64,000 nucleotides of DNA from Hyphomicrobiales bacterium (GCA_900467185.1 UBPA01000001.1:1-64000), one strand, 5' to 3'; numbered from the stretch's first letter, positions 8,464 through 16,620 are shown. Made by a program: numbers and translations. Notes: generated by a model from the letters alone, not told the origin.

Positions 8464-9027
8464 CTACTTTGTCTCGGGCATCACAGACTGTTCATTAGCC
8501 TTTGTTGCAAGCCCTGTTTGGAACGTTGAAAGAAGCGATGATTGAACCGCGAGAACCAGTCCCACGATTGCCACGGCAGACGTTACGGCGGTAACGACGA
8601 TCGTCCACCTTGTGAACCGATTGTCTCCTCTGCTCGCCTTCAGCTCGTCCTTTACATCGGAAAAATCACGAGCAGAGGCTGACGCCTGCCTGTCAATATC
8701 TGTACGAAGGTTCGTTATCAGGTCGGTGAGACGATCAATCTTACCGTCTAGTTGCACTACCTTTGTATCCAATCGCGCTTCGTTAAGCTGCAACTTGGCG
8801 TCGATTTCTTCGCGAGTCATAGACACAGCAATTTCTCCCGCCATAGACGTCTGTCTCTCAAAATTGTCACCAGCTCCGGAGTTCAGACCGAATATCCTAT
8901 ATAGGCGCTCTGGTGTTTGAGAAGAGATATAACCAGCCTCGATCGAGGTATCACGCCTAGGACTATTAAAAGGGACACTTTTGTCACTTCGGAAGGTATA
9001 GAGATTATTTGCCGGCGTTAACTTCAT
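8464..9027 (-). CDS. Hypothetical coiled-coil protein with one C-terminal membrane segment
   Basis: 187 aa from the ATG at 9027 (MKLTPANNLYTFRSDKSVPF). Residues about 70-120 form a charged heptad helix (MTREEIDAKLQLNEARLDTK and onward), residues about 140-165 are a single transmembrane helix (WTIVVTAVTSAVAIVGLVLA), and a short tail follows. The MTREEIDAKL start is common in small rhizobial membrane proteins, so initiation at 8844 or 8820 is also possible; the latter has GGGAG about 13 bases upstream. The proposed ATG overlaps the end of the broken gene upstream by 23 bp. Base composition is far lower in GC than the surroundings (28 of 60 bases in 8701-8760). Function unknown. Confidence 0.65.
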   Translation of the reverse strand: MKLTPANNLYTFRSDKSVPFNSPRRDTSIEAGYISSQTPERLYRIFGLNSGAGDNFERQTSMAGEIAVSMTREEIDAKLQLNEARLDTKVVQLDGKIDRLTDLITNLRTDIDRQASASARDFSDVKDELKASRGDNRFTRWTIVVTAVTSAVAIVGLVLAVQSSLLSTFQTGLATKANEQSVMPETK

Positions 9028-9320
9028 CGGACGTCGCCTGTGTGGTGAGCGATTCAATAGTTGCTGGATTTAGGCCGACAAACGATAGAGCCAAGAATAT
9101 CCCTTCACCACCACCTCTGGCTATCGAGGCGATGAACTCCGACGTATTGAGAGCTGATCCCTCCCAGCCGGAACGAGCAGCCATCAAAATCGACGTTTTG
9201 AATGAGAGGGGGACGACCCCCGGAAAACGTTAGAACACAATTTCTAAGTATCATATCCCGGAAGGATTTGTTGTCCAGCTCGACAATCTCTCCCTCAACG
9301 ACGCGTTTCTGCTCTGGCAC
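9005..9320 (-). pseudogene. Frameshifted small gene (repeated DC-F-C pattern protein)
   Basis: Two frames join into one protein of about 105 aa. The first, from GTG at 9320 (just after AGGAGGG), reads VVEGEIVELDNKSFRDMILR and ends near NVDFDGCSFRLGG. The second continues SALNTSEFIASIARGGGEGI and ends NPATIESLTTQATSDEVNAGK-stop at 9005. One extra base in the run CCCTCCC at 9159-9165 explains the break. The joined sequence resembles a family of small bacterial proteins with IxLDGxxFxxC...CxF...NTxxFxxxLxxGG spacing, of unknown function. It may be a true pseudogene or a sequencing error. GC is low, like the next gene. Confidence 0.6.
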
Positions 9321-9393
9321 GACACCCTCCTGAATCCTGAGCAATCATTTGCTGTTTTCATGCTACCGTCAACTTCGACCCTACCGGATTTTT

Positions 9394-9427
9394 GGGGGAG
9401 ATGGCCGGCAGGCCAGAGAGGGTTTTT
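9394..9427 (+). repeat. Dispersed repeat B, copy 4 (right border of GC-poor pocket)
   Basis: GGGGGAGATGGCCGGCAGGC followed by CAGAGAGGGTTTTT. Bases 9396-9422 are identical to 934-960 and inverted relative to 8419-8445. The copy ends 7 bp from the mazG stop codon. Confidence 0.8.
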
Positions 9428-9434
9428 CCTTGAC

Positions 9435-10286
9435 TTACCGCGTCCCCGCCAGCGCGCGCTCGATGGCCTTGGCGTCCTGCCAGAGGGCTTCCATGCGGTC
9501 GAGTGTGGCGGCTTCGAGTCTTTCGCCCGATGCATGAAGTTCCGTCTCGATGTGGCGGAAGCGGCGGCGGAATTTGGTGTTGGTGCTGCGGAGCGCCATT
9601 TCGGGGTCGGTGCCGGTGTGGCGGCCGATGTTGACCATGGCGAAGACGAGGTCGCCGAGTTCGTCGGTGACTTTGGCCGGGTCGCCGCTGCGGAGCGCCT
9701 CGCGCAGTTCGCCGATTTCCTCCTCGATCTTGTCGAGGATGGGCTCGGGTTCCGACCAGTCGAAGCCGACCTTGGCGGCGCGCTGCTGCAGCTTCAGGGC
9801 TTCGCTGAGCGCCGGCTGGTGGCGCTGGACGCCGTCGAGGAAGCCGGCCGCGTCGTCGGTGAGACCGCGACGGCGGCGGCGGTCGCGGCGTTCGGCTTTT
9901 TCGGCCTGCTTGATCGCATCCCACTGCAGCTTCACCGCGTCCGGCGTATCGGCCTGCGAGCGGGCGAAGACGTGGGGGTGGCGGCGGATCATCTTGGTCG
10001 TGACGGCTTCCACCACATGGCCGAAGTCGAAGGCGCCGGCCTCTTCCGCCATGCGCGCGTGAAAGACCACCTGCAGCAGGAGATCGCCCAGCTCCTCGCA
10101 GAGATCGTCCATGTCGTTCCGCTCGATCGCGTCGGCGACCTCGTAGGCCTCCTCGATCGTATAGGGCTTGATGGTATCGAAGGTCTGGACGATGTCCCAG
10201 GGGCAGCCGGTATCGGGCGCGCGCAGGGCGGACATGATGTCGAGGAGCCTGGTGATGTCGCGGGAGGGCTGCATCGGTTCGGTCAT
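9435..10286 (-). CDS. mazG: Nucleoside triphosphate pyrophosphohydrolase MazG
   Basis: 283 aa. Hydrolyses NTPs/dNTPs to monophosphates and pyrophosphate; a house-cleaning enzyme that in other bacteria also tempers stringent-response signalling. Two MazG domains are visible. In the first, TIEEAYEVADAIERND and CEELGDLLLQVVFHARMAEE carry the EExxE/ExxD metal-binding residues (residues about 45-85). The second contains EEEIGELREAL and DELGDLVFAMVNIGRH (about 190-230). Length and the linker RRHPHVFA are typical. It is followed 31 bp upstream on the same strand by a deaminase gene, so the two may be cotranscribed. Confidence 0.94.
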   Translation of the reverse strand: MTEPMQPSRDITRLLDIMSALRAPDTGCPWDIVQTFDTIKPYTIEEAYEVADAIERNDMDDLCEELGDLLLQVVFHARMAEEAGAFDFGHVVEAVTTKMIRRHPHVFARSQADTPDAVKLQWDAIKQAEKAERRDRRRRRGLTDDAAGFLDGVQRHQPALSEALKLQQRAAKVGFDWSEPEPILDKIEEEIGELREALRSGDPAKVTDELGDLVFAMVNIGRHTGTDPEMALRSTNTKFRRRFRHIETELHASGERLEAATLDRMEALWQDAKAIERALAGTR

Positions 10287-10317
10287 GGGGCGGGCTTCTG
10301 TCTGGAGGGGACGCGTC

Positions 10318-10917
10318 TCAGGCGAGGGGGATGGCGTTGCCGGATTTGCCGGACTGGTAGGCGTCGGACAATTCCTGGTAGCGGCGGCGGATGCGGGCGT
10401 CCTGGGCTTTCAGGCCGGCGCGGTCGGCCTCGTCGCTGGTGGCGATCAGGTCGGCGATGGCGGCCGAGCGCCAGAAGGCGTTTTGGCGGGCATAGCCGCC
10501 GGGTTCCAGCCGGAACACTTCCTTGAGAATGACGAGGTCGTGCGGGATGGCGAAGCTGTCGCGGCTGTCCTCGTGGCTGAAGAAATAATAGAAATTGTCG
10601 AAGCCCGCCCAGGTGATGGCCGAGAGGCACATGGAGCAGGGCTCGTGGGTGGAGAGGAAGATCAGCTCCTTCGTGTCGTGAGCGACCCCGCGCTCGTAAA
10701 AGCGCTTCAGCGTGTGGACTTCGCCGTGCCAGAGCGGATTTTCCGTCTCGTTGTTGGTTTCAGCGACGACGAGGGACAGATCGGACTTGCGCAGGATGGC
10801 GGCGCCGAAGACCTTGTTGCCGGCAGCCACGCCCTTCTGCGTCAGCGGCAGGATATCGCTTTCGATGACGGAGAGCAGGCGGGCGGCAAGTGGATGGGTG
10901 GGCGGATCGGTGGGCAT
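10318..10917 (-). CDS. Nucleoside/CMP deaminase-family protein
   Basis: 199 aa. Cytidine-deaminase fold: the zinc site is formed by HGEVHTLK near residue 65 and PCSMC near 96, with the Glu as proton shuttle. The HGE triplet replaces the usual HAE of nucleoside and tRNA deaminases. N-terminal MPTDPPTHPLAARLL and C-terminal RRRYQELSDAYQ lie outside the core. It probably deaminates a free base or nucleoside; the exact substrate cannot be told. The ATG at 10917 was chosen because the longer open frame upstream has no homology-like sequence and runs antisense into cysG. Confidence 0.85.
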   Translation of the reverse strand: MPTDPPTHPLAARLLSVIESDILPLTQKGVAAGNKVFGAAILRKSDLSLVVAETNNETENPLWHGEVHTLKRFYERGVAHDTKELIFLSTHEPCSMCLSAITWAGFDNFYYFFSHEDSRDSFAIPHDLVILKEVFRLEPGGYARQNAFWRSAAIADLIATSDEADRAGLKAQDARIRRRYQELSDAYQSGKSGNAIPLA

Positions 10918-11134
10918 CGGGCGCGGTTCCCTGTGGTCGGTGCGCCACTGTAACGATGAAGGCCGGGCGGGTGCAATGCACCGCAGGGCGGCGGCGGGAC
11001 ACATTTGCTCCGATACTTCCCCGCCTGAGGAAAAGAATACGCCGCGTCCGGGACTGGCGGATTTCTGTTTCTTCAATTTCGCGGTAGGATGGGCGATACC
11101 TACGCAACCCATAAAGGACAGATCCCCCATCGTC

Positions 11135-12625
11135 ATGAGCGAGCAACTGACCGTATTCCCGGCTTTTTTTCGCGTTGCGCAGAAATGCGTGGCGGTGTTC
11201 GGCAATGGCGACGAGGCCTATGCCAAGGTTCGCCTGCTGCTCAACACGCAGGCGCGCATCGTCGCCTATGCTGAGGATGCCGAGGCTGATTATGCGCTGT
11301 TCCTGGCCGAAAAGGGCATCGAGCGCATTGCCGTCGCCTTCGATGCGGGGCAGGTCGAGGGGGCCGTTCTGGTGTTTGCCGCGACGGGCGACCCGGCTGA
11401 CGACCGCCGGATCGTGGCCGCTGCGCGTGCCGCGCGCATTCCCGCCAATGCGGTGGATCAGCCGGACTATTGCGATTTCCTGACGCCGGCGCTCGTCAAC
11501 CGCGCGCCGGTGGCCGTGGCGATCGGCACGGAGGGCGCGGGGCCCATCCTTGCGCAGATGATCCGCGCGCAGATCGACCAGCTGCTGCAGCCTTCGCTCG
11601 GCAGCCTCGCCGGCCTTGCGCAATCCTACCGGATCGCGGCCGAAAAGCTGTTGCCGCGCGGTGCGCCGCGCCGGCAGTTCTGGAAGCGGTTCTTTACCGG
11701 TGGCGTGGCCGCGCATGTGGCGGCCAACGATGTTTCCGCCGCGCGCCGCGAGGCGACGCGGCTGTTGAAGGCGGGCAACGCGGTCGAGGGTCGCGTCTAC
11801 CTCGTCGGGGCCGGGCCGGGCGCCGAGGACCTGCTGACGCTGCGTGCGCAGCGGGTGATGATGGAAGCGGACGTGCTTGTCTACGATGCGCTGGTGCCGC
11901 AGGCGATCGTGGACATGGGCCGGCGCGATGCCGAGCGGCTGTCCGTCGGCAAGCGCAAGGGCTGCCATTCGAAATCGCAGGCCGAGATCAACCAGCTGCT
12001 GGTGCGTCTTGGCCGCGAGGGCAAGCGCGTCGTGCGGCTGAAATCCGGCGACCCCCTGGTCTATGGCCGGGCGGGCGAGGAAATGGCGGCGCTGCGGGAG
12101 GCGGGCATCGGCTACGAGATCGTACCGGGCATCACCTCGGCCTTTGCCGCGGCGGCCGATTTCGAGCTGCCGCTGACGCTGCGCGGCGTCGCGTCGTCGC
12201 TGATCTTCACGACCGGCCATGACCTTGCCGGCGACGTGCTGCCCGACTGGGCGCGGCTGGCGGTCTCCGGCGCGACGATCTCCGTCTATATGGGGCGGAC
12301 GGTGGCGGCCTCGGTCGCCGCGCGGCTGATCGATGCCGGGCTGCACCGCGACACGACCGTGGCCGTGGTGGAGAATGCCAGCCGGGCGAACCGCCGGCTG
12401 CTGCACGGGACGCTCGGCGAGCTGCCGGGGCTGGAGACGCGCGACGATCTCGACGGGCCGGTGATGGTGATCATCGGCGACGCGGTGGCGGGCGCGAATT
12501 TCGAGCGGTCGGAGCCGCTGTCGCAGCGGGCCGGTCTTTCTCACGAGGCAGGTCTGGTCGCGGCGTCCCGCGTTGATCTGCCGGAAAACCAACATGACGT
12601 GCAACATGACGTGCAAGGAGCATGA
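11135..12625 (+). CDS. cysG: Siroheme synthase (dehydrogenase/ferrochelatase and SUMT)
   Basis: 496 aa. Makes siroheme, the prosthetic group of the sulfite reductase encoded downstream. Residues 1-210 form the precorrin-2 dehydrogenase/ferrochelatase module, with a Rossmann glycine loop (VFGNGDEAYAKVRLLLN) and NAVDQPDYCDF, whose Asp is the likely catalytic residue. From about 225 onward comes the uroporphyrinogen-III methyltransferase module: VYLVGAGPGAEDLLTLRAQR, VVRLKSGDPLVYGRAGEE and YEIVPGITSAFAAA are its SAM-binding signatures. ATG at 11135 has AAGGAC upstream. The last codons carry an imperfect internal duplication (QHDVQHDV). The next gene begins 2 bp after the stop. Confidence 0.95.
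   Translation: MSEQLTVFPAFFRVAQKCVAVFGNGDEAYAKVRLLLNTQARIVAYAEDAEADYALFLAEKGIERIAVAFDAGQVEGAVLVFAATGDPADDRRIVAAARAARIPANAVDQPDYCDFLTPALVNRAPVAVAIGTEGAGPILAQMIRAQIDQLLQPSLGSLAGLAQSYRIAAEKLLPRGAPRRQFWKRFFTGGVAAHVAANDVSAARREATRLLKAGNAVEGRVYLVGAGPGAEDLLTLRAQRVMMEADVLVYDALVPQAIVDMGRRDAERLSVGKRKGCHSKSQAEINQLLVRLGREGKRVVRLKSGDPLVYGRAGEEMAALREAGIGYEIVPGITSAFAAAADFELPLTLRGVASSLIFTTGHDLAGDVLPDWARLAVSGATISVYMGRTVAASVAARLIDAGLHRDTTVAVVENASRANRRLLHGTLGELPGLETRDDLDGPVMVIIGDAVAGANFERSEPLSQRAGLSHEAGLVAASRVDLPENQHDVQHDVQGA
12590..12613 (+). repeat. 12-bp tandem duplication at the cysG 3' end
   Basis: CAACATGACGTG occurs twice in a row (12590-12601 and 12602-12613), duplicating four residues (QHDV) at the extreme C-terminus of CysG, right before the ribosome binding site of the next gene. 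Confidence 0.85.
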
Positions 12626-12627
12626 CG

Positions 12628-12939
12628 ATGAGTGACAAGGTCCTGACGGCCAACCGACTGTCCGACGGCATTTCCGTCTGGCTGGATGCGGCCGGCAACT
12701 GGGGCGAGAGCCTGCAGGATGCCTTCATCGCGCGTCATGCCGAGGCGGTGACGGCGCTGGAGGCGGCGGGCAAGGCTGCCTTTGCCGACAACAAGGTCGT
12801 CGATGTCAACGTAATCGAGGTCGTGGAAGTGGACGGCGTGCTCAGGCCCTCGCGGCTGCGCGAGCGCATCCGCGCGGAAGGGCCGACGATGGACTATGCG
12901 CCGGGCTACAGGGGCCTGCACCCCGTGGCGGCGGTCTAA
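12628..12939 (+). CDS. DUF2849 domain protein
   Basis: 103 aa. MSDKVLTANRLSDGISVWLD followed by AAGNWGESLQDAFIARH matches DUF2849, a small family almost always found beside cysI/cysG in alphaproteobacteria. The ATG at 12628 is preferred over the one at 12622 because AAGGAG (12614-12619) is then at a normal distance. No catalytic motif is seen; PTMDYAPGYRGLHPVAAV at the C-terminus may be an exposed tail. Gene order suggests a role linked to siroheme or sulfite reductase, perhaps an accessory subunit, but this is inference. Confidence 0.88.
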   Translation: MSDKVLTANRLSDGISVWLDAAGNWGESLQDAFIARHAEAVTALEAAGKAAFADNKVVDVNVIEVVEVDGVLRPSRLRERIRAEGPTMDYAPGYRGLHPVAAV

Positions 12940-12982
12940 CCCGCCGGGACAGAAACTCCCGCCGCATTGCTTTTCCCGGGGC

Positions 12983-13016
12983 CGGGTCTGGGGTAAAGAC
13001 GGGTCTGGGGTAAAGA
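12983..13016 (+). repeat. 17-bp tandem repeat before cysI
   Basis: CGGGTCTGGGGTAAAGA occurs twice back to back (12983-12999, 13000-13016) in the 176-bp gap between the DUF2849 gene and cysI. Confidence 0.9.
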
Positions 13017-13115
13017 ACAGCACGCGCGGCGCACCGGATCTGCATGGCGCCTCCCAAGGTCTTCTGCACGAGACGCCCGGCGTCCGGGACTTTGGTCTTT
13101 AAGGAAAAGACAACG

Positions 13116-14789
13116 ATGTATCGCTACGACGAATTCGATCATGCCTTCGTATCTGCCCGCGTGGCGCAGTTTCGCGACCAGGTGGAGCGTCGCCTGTCCG
13201 GCGAGCTGGCCGAGGACGCGTTCAAGCCGCTGCGGCTGATGAACGGCGTGTACCTGCAGCTGCATGCCTATATGCTGCGCGTCGCCATTCCCTATGGCAC
13301 GCTGAACGGCCGGCAGATGCGGATGCTGGCGCATATCGCGCGGAAGTACGACCGCGGCTACGGGCATTTCACCACGCGGCAGAACATCCAGTACAACTGG
13401 CCGGCGCTGGCGGACACGCCGGACATTCTGGCCGACCTTGCCAGCGTCGAGATGCATGCGATCCAGACCTCGGGCAACTGCATTCGCAATGTGACGGCCG
13501 ACCATTTCGCCGGTGCCGCCGCCGACGAGGTCGCCGATCCCCGGCCTTACGCGGAAATCCTGCGGCAGTGGTCGTCGGTGCATCCGGAATTCTCGTTCCT
13601 GCCGCGCAAGTTCAAGATCGCCGTGACGGGGGCCGAGCGTGACCGCGCCGCGATCCAGGTGCACGATATCGGCCTGCACCTGAAGAAGGACGATCAGGGC
13701 CGCATCGGCTTTGCCGTCTATGTCGGCGGCGGGCAGGGGCGCACGCCCATGATCGCCAAGAAGATCCGCGACTTCCTGCCGGAAGAGGATCTCCTGTCCT
13801 ACACCACCGCCATCATGCGCGTGTACAACCTGCATGGCCGGCGCGACAACAAGTACAAGGCGCGCATCAAGATCCTCGTGCACGAGACCGGCGCCGAGGT
13901 GCTGGCGGGGCAGGTGGAGCAGGAATTCCTGCAGCTGAAGAACACCGAGCTGAAGCTTCCCGACGCCGATATCGCCGCGATCTCCGCCTACTTCGCGCCG
14001 CCGGCGCTGGCGGAGCGCCCCGAGGGCTGGGCGAACCTTGCGAGCTGGAAGAAGGCCGATCCGGATTTCGCCCGCTGGGTGCAGCAGAACGTGGCGCCGC
14101 ACAAGAACCCCGATTACGGCATGGTGACGATCTCGCTGAAGCCCATCGGCGGCATTCCGGGCGACGCAACGGACGTGCAGATGGAGGCCGTGGCCGATAT
14201 CGCCGAGGACTACGCCTTCGACGAGATCCGCATCAGCCACGAGCAGAACATCATCCTGCCGCATGTGGCGCTGGCCGATCTCGAGGCCGTCTATCGCGGG
14301 CTGGTGGCGACGGGGCTGGCGACCGCCAATGCCGGGCTGATCACCGACATCATTGCCTGTCCGGGGCTCGATTATTGCGCGCTGGCGAACGCCCGCTCCA
14401 TTCCCGTGGCGCAGGAGATTTCCACGCGTTTCGGCGATCCCGAGCGGCAGGCCGATATCGGCGAGCTGAAGATCAAGATCTCCGGCTGCATCAATGCCTG
14501 CGGCCACCACCATGTCGGCCATATCGGCCTGCTGGGCGTGGAGAAGAAGGGGGCGGAGCTGTACCAGATCACGCTCGGCGGTTCCGGCGACGAGACGACC
14601 TCGATCGGCGAGATTATCGGCCGCGGTTTCGAGCCGGACAAGGTGACGGATGCGGTGGAGACGATCGTCGACACCTATCTCGGCCTGCGGCTGTCGAAGG
14701 AGGAGACCTTCCTCGCCGCCTATCGCCGCGTGGGCCCGCAGCCCTTCAAGGATGCGCTGTATGGCGCCAAGGAACAGGAAGCGGCTTAA
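13116..14789 (+). CDS. cysI: Sulfite reductase hemoprotein (nitrite/sulfite reductase family)
   Basis: 557 aa. Reduces sulfite to sulfide with six electrons in cysteine biosynthesis. Two ferredoxin-like half domains start at GHFTTRQNIQYNWP (near residue 83) and TISLKPIGGIPGDA (near 340). The siroheme/4Fe-4S ligands are CPGLDYC (C-x5-C, near 417) and SGCINACGHHH (C-x3-C, near 460). MYRYDEFDHAFVSARVAQFR at the N-terminus is usual for the rhizobial form. No cysJ flavoprotein is nearby, so electrons probably come from ferredoxin, consistent with fpr 0.7 kb downstream. ATG at 13116 follows AAGGAAAAG. The following gene starts one base after the stop. Confidence 0.95.
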   Translation: MYRYDEFDHAFVSARVAQFRDQVERRLSGELAEDAFKPLRLMNGVYLQLHAYMLRVAIPYGTLNGRQMRMLAHIARKYDRGYGHFTTRQNIQYNWPALADTPDILADLASVEMHAIQTSGNCIRNVTADHFAGAAADEVADPRPYAEILRQWSSVHPEFSFLPRKFKIAVTGAERDRAAIQVHDIGLHLKKDDQGRIGFAVYVGGGQGRTPMIAKKIRDFLPEEDLLSYTTAIMRVYNLHGRRDNKYKARIKILVHETGAEVLAGQVEQEFLQLKNTELKLPDADIAAISAYFAPPALAERPEGWANLASWKKADPDFARWVQQNVAPHKNPDYGMVTISLKPIGGIPGDATDVQMEAVADIAEDYAFDEIRISHEQNIILPHVALADLEAVYRGLVATGLATANAGLITDIIACPGLDYCALANARSIPVAQEISTRFGDPERQADIGELKIKISGCINACGHHHVGHIGLLGVEKKGAELYQITLGGSGDETTSIGEIIGRGFEPDKVTDAVETIVDTYLGLRLSKEETFLAAYRRVGPQPFKDALYGAKEQEAA

Positions 14790-14790
14790 G

Positions 14791-15288
14791 ATGACGCAGA
14801 TCTGGAAGACGACCGGGTTCGTGACCGACGATGCGTGGGTTCTTGAGACCGAGGAAAGCCAAGCCGGCTCCAACGAGCGGTCGATCCACGGGCTGGCCAC
14901 CTTCATCGAGAAGGCGGAGGCCGGGGAGACCGGGCTCGGCGTGCTGATCAACCCGGCCGACGACGTGTCGCGGCTGCAGCCCTATCTCGAGCATATCGCG
15001 CTCGTCGCCGTCGCCTTTCCCGCCTTCAACGACGGGCGGGCCTTCAGCCATGCCTCGCTGTTGCGGGTGCGGCTGAAGTTCGAGGGCGAGATCCGCGCGA
15101 TCGGCGACGTGCTGATCGACCAGGTGCCGCTGATGCTGCGCTGTGGCATCGACAGCTTTGCCGTGACCAATGCGACGGCGCTGAAACGGCTCGGGGAAGG
15201 GCGTCTGCCCGGCATCGACGAGCATTACCAGCCGACGGCGCGGCCCTCGGCCGAAGCCGGCTCCTACAGCTGGCGCCGGGTTTCCTGA
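14791..15288 (+). CDS. DUF934 domain protein
   Basis: 165 aa. The sequence RLQPYLEHIALVAVAFPAFN, then DGRAFSHASLLRVRLKFEGEIRA in the middle, is the DUF934 core, a family annotated as a putative sulfite-assimilation oxidoreductase because it nearly always follows cysI. The C-terminal segment AGSYSWRRVS is also conserved. The protein appears soluble and has no cofactor motif that I can recognise. It begins immediately after the cysI stop, so the two are almost certainly cotranscribed. Role inferred from context only. Confidence 0.9.
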   Translation: MTQIWKTTGFVTDDAWVLETEESQAGSNERSIHGLATFIEKAEAGETGLGVLINPADDVSRLQPYLEHIALVAVAFPAFNDGRAFSHASLLRVRLKFEGEIRAIGDVLIDQVPLMLRCGIDSFAVTNATALKRLGEGRLPGIDEHYQPTARPSAEAGSYSWRRVS

Positions 15289-15396
15289 TCCGGCCCGCTT
15301 GGCCAGCCGCCGTGCGGTGCGGGGCGGTGGCGCCCTGCGGCAATCTCCGCTTGCGCGGAATTTTGAAACGGAATTGCTTTCCTTCGGCCCCGGTTT

Positions 15397-15406
15397 GGAA
15401 TATTCC
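15397..15406 (+). promoter_or_regulatory. GGAATATTCC palindrome upstream of fpr
   Basis: A perfect 10-bp palindrome lies 90 bp before the fpr start, within larger inverted sequences GCGGAAT (near 15353) and ATTCCGC (near 15401). It could be a regulator site in the fpr promoter. I cannot name the regulator. Confidence 0.3.
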
Positions 15407-15495
15407 GCGCATCAATACCTGAGAGGCGTTGTCAGCCTTTCGCTCGCTCCCGATCCGAGCTTCGGCTCGACCTGCCCAGAGGATGAGACGCACAG

Positions 15496-16308
15496 ATGAA
15501 TGCTCCGGCCAAGACAGAGGATTTCGCCGCGACCGTACCGGCCGGCGTGTTTGCCGAGACCGTGACCAGCGTGACGCATTACACCGACCGCCTGTTCCGC
15601 TTCCGCATGACGCGGCCGGCCGGCTTCCGCTTCCGCTCGGGCGAATTCGCCATGATCGGCCTGATGGTCGAGGGCAAGCCGGTCTACCGCGCCTATTCGA
15701 TCGCCAGCCCCGCCTGGGACGAGGAACTGGAATTCTTCTCGATCAAGGTGCCGGACGGTCCGCTGACCTCGCATCTCCAGGCCATCAAGCCCGGCGACCA
15801 GGTGCTGATGCGCAAGAAGCCGACGGGCACGCTGGTGCTCGACGCGCTGACGCCCGGCAAGCGGCTCTATATGTTCTCGACCGGCACCGGCATCGCGCCG
15901 TTCGCCAGCCTGATCCGCGAGCCGGAAACGTTCGAAAAGTTCGACGAGGTCATCCTGACCCATACGACCCGCGACGTGGCCGAGCTCAAATACGGCTTCG
16001 ACCTGATCGAGGAAATCCGCAACCACGAGTTCCTGGCCGAAGTGGTGGGGGACAAGCTGCGCCACTATGCGACCGCGACCCGCGAGGACTATCCGTTCCG
16101 CGGCCGCATCACCGACCTTATCCGCAATGGCAAGCTCTTCACCGACCTCGGCGTTTCCGCCTTCGACCCGGCCATCGACCGCGGCATGATCTGCGGCTCG
16201 ACCGAGATGCTGAAGGACACGAAGCTGCTGCTCGAAGAGGCCGGCCTGACCGAGGGCTCGAACAACAAGCCGGGCGAGTTCGTGATCGAACGGGCGTTCG
16301 TAGGGTGA
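15496..16308 (+). CDS. fpr: Ferredoxin--NADP+ reductase
   Basis: 270 aa. Moves electrons between NADPH and ferredoxin/flavodoxin in the cytosol. FRFRSGEFAMIGLMVEGKPV and YRAYSIASPAWDEELEFFSI hold the FAD-binding RxYS motif (near residue 75). MFSTGTGIAPFASLIREPET (near 125) is the NADP-binding segment. The C-terminus ends NNKPGEFVIERAFVG, the form found in bacterial subclass I enzymes. Its position after the cysG-cysI-DUF934 genes suggests that it feeds electrons to sulfite reductase; enzymes of this type also serve in oxidative stress. It has its own 207-bp upstream region. Confidence 0.94.
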   Translation: MNAPAKTEDFAATVPAGVFAETVTSVTHYTDRLFRFRMTRPAGFRFRSGEFAMIGLMVEGKPVYRAYSIASPAWDEELEFFSIKVPDGPLTSHLQAIKPGDQVLMRKKPTGTLVLDALTPGKRLYMFSTGTGIAPFASLIREPETFEKFDEVILTHTTRDVAELKYGFDLIEEIRNHEFLAEVVGDKLRHYATATREDYPFRGRITDLIRNGKLFTDLGVSAFDPAIDRGMICGSTEMLKDTKLLLEEAGLTEGSNNKPGEFVIERAFVG

Positions 16309-16412
16309 TGTCTTTGCGATGAGGGTGAGGGGGGTGTCGCACCCGATGTGCTCTCATCGGCTGGCGTCATTGTCTCCCGCGAGGCGGGGGTTTTGGTCGT
16401 TTGAGAAAGAAG

Positions 16413-16447
16413 ACCCTCTCTGGCTGGCAGGCTTGGGAGGGTTTTTT
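16413..16447 (+). terminator. Probable terminator of fpr
   Basis: Arms ACCCTCTC (16413-16420) and GGGAGGGT (16435-16442) form an 8-bp stem with one G-U pair, followed by a run of six T. The sequence also resembles a degenerate copy of repeat B. Confidence 0.6.
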
Positions 16448-16479
16448 CTTTGACGCCGGATAAGCATGGCTCCGGAGCT

Positions 16480-16620
16480 GCCCCTCATCCGGCTGCCGCC
16501 ACCTTCTCCCCGCGGGCGGGGCGAAGGGACCCTGAGGCACCGCATCCGCCACACATCAAAACACTGAGCAGGGCGCGTCCCCTCGCCCCGCAGGCGGGGA
16601 GAGGGTTAGGGTGAAGGGCG
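16480..16620 (-). repeat. Dispersed intergenic repeat A, copy 3 (inverted)
   Basis: Reverse-complement version of the copies at 635-772 and 8252-8390: CACCTTCTCCCCGCGGGCGG forms the first hairpin here and CCCTCGCCCCGCAGGCGGGG the second. With the terminator it fills most of the 333-bp gap between fpr and the convergent protease gene; I see no gene in the rest. Confidence 0.75.

Noticed and set aside
8416-9427. Insertion sequence or integron cassette
   Set aside because: No transposase or integrase, no target-site duplication that I can see, and the borders are copies of a common intergenic repeat.
10760-12616. Long minus-strand open frame across cysG
   Set aside because: Its composition (Arg, Gln, His, Asp) is that of a shadow frame, and cysG on the plus strand is unmistakable.
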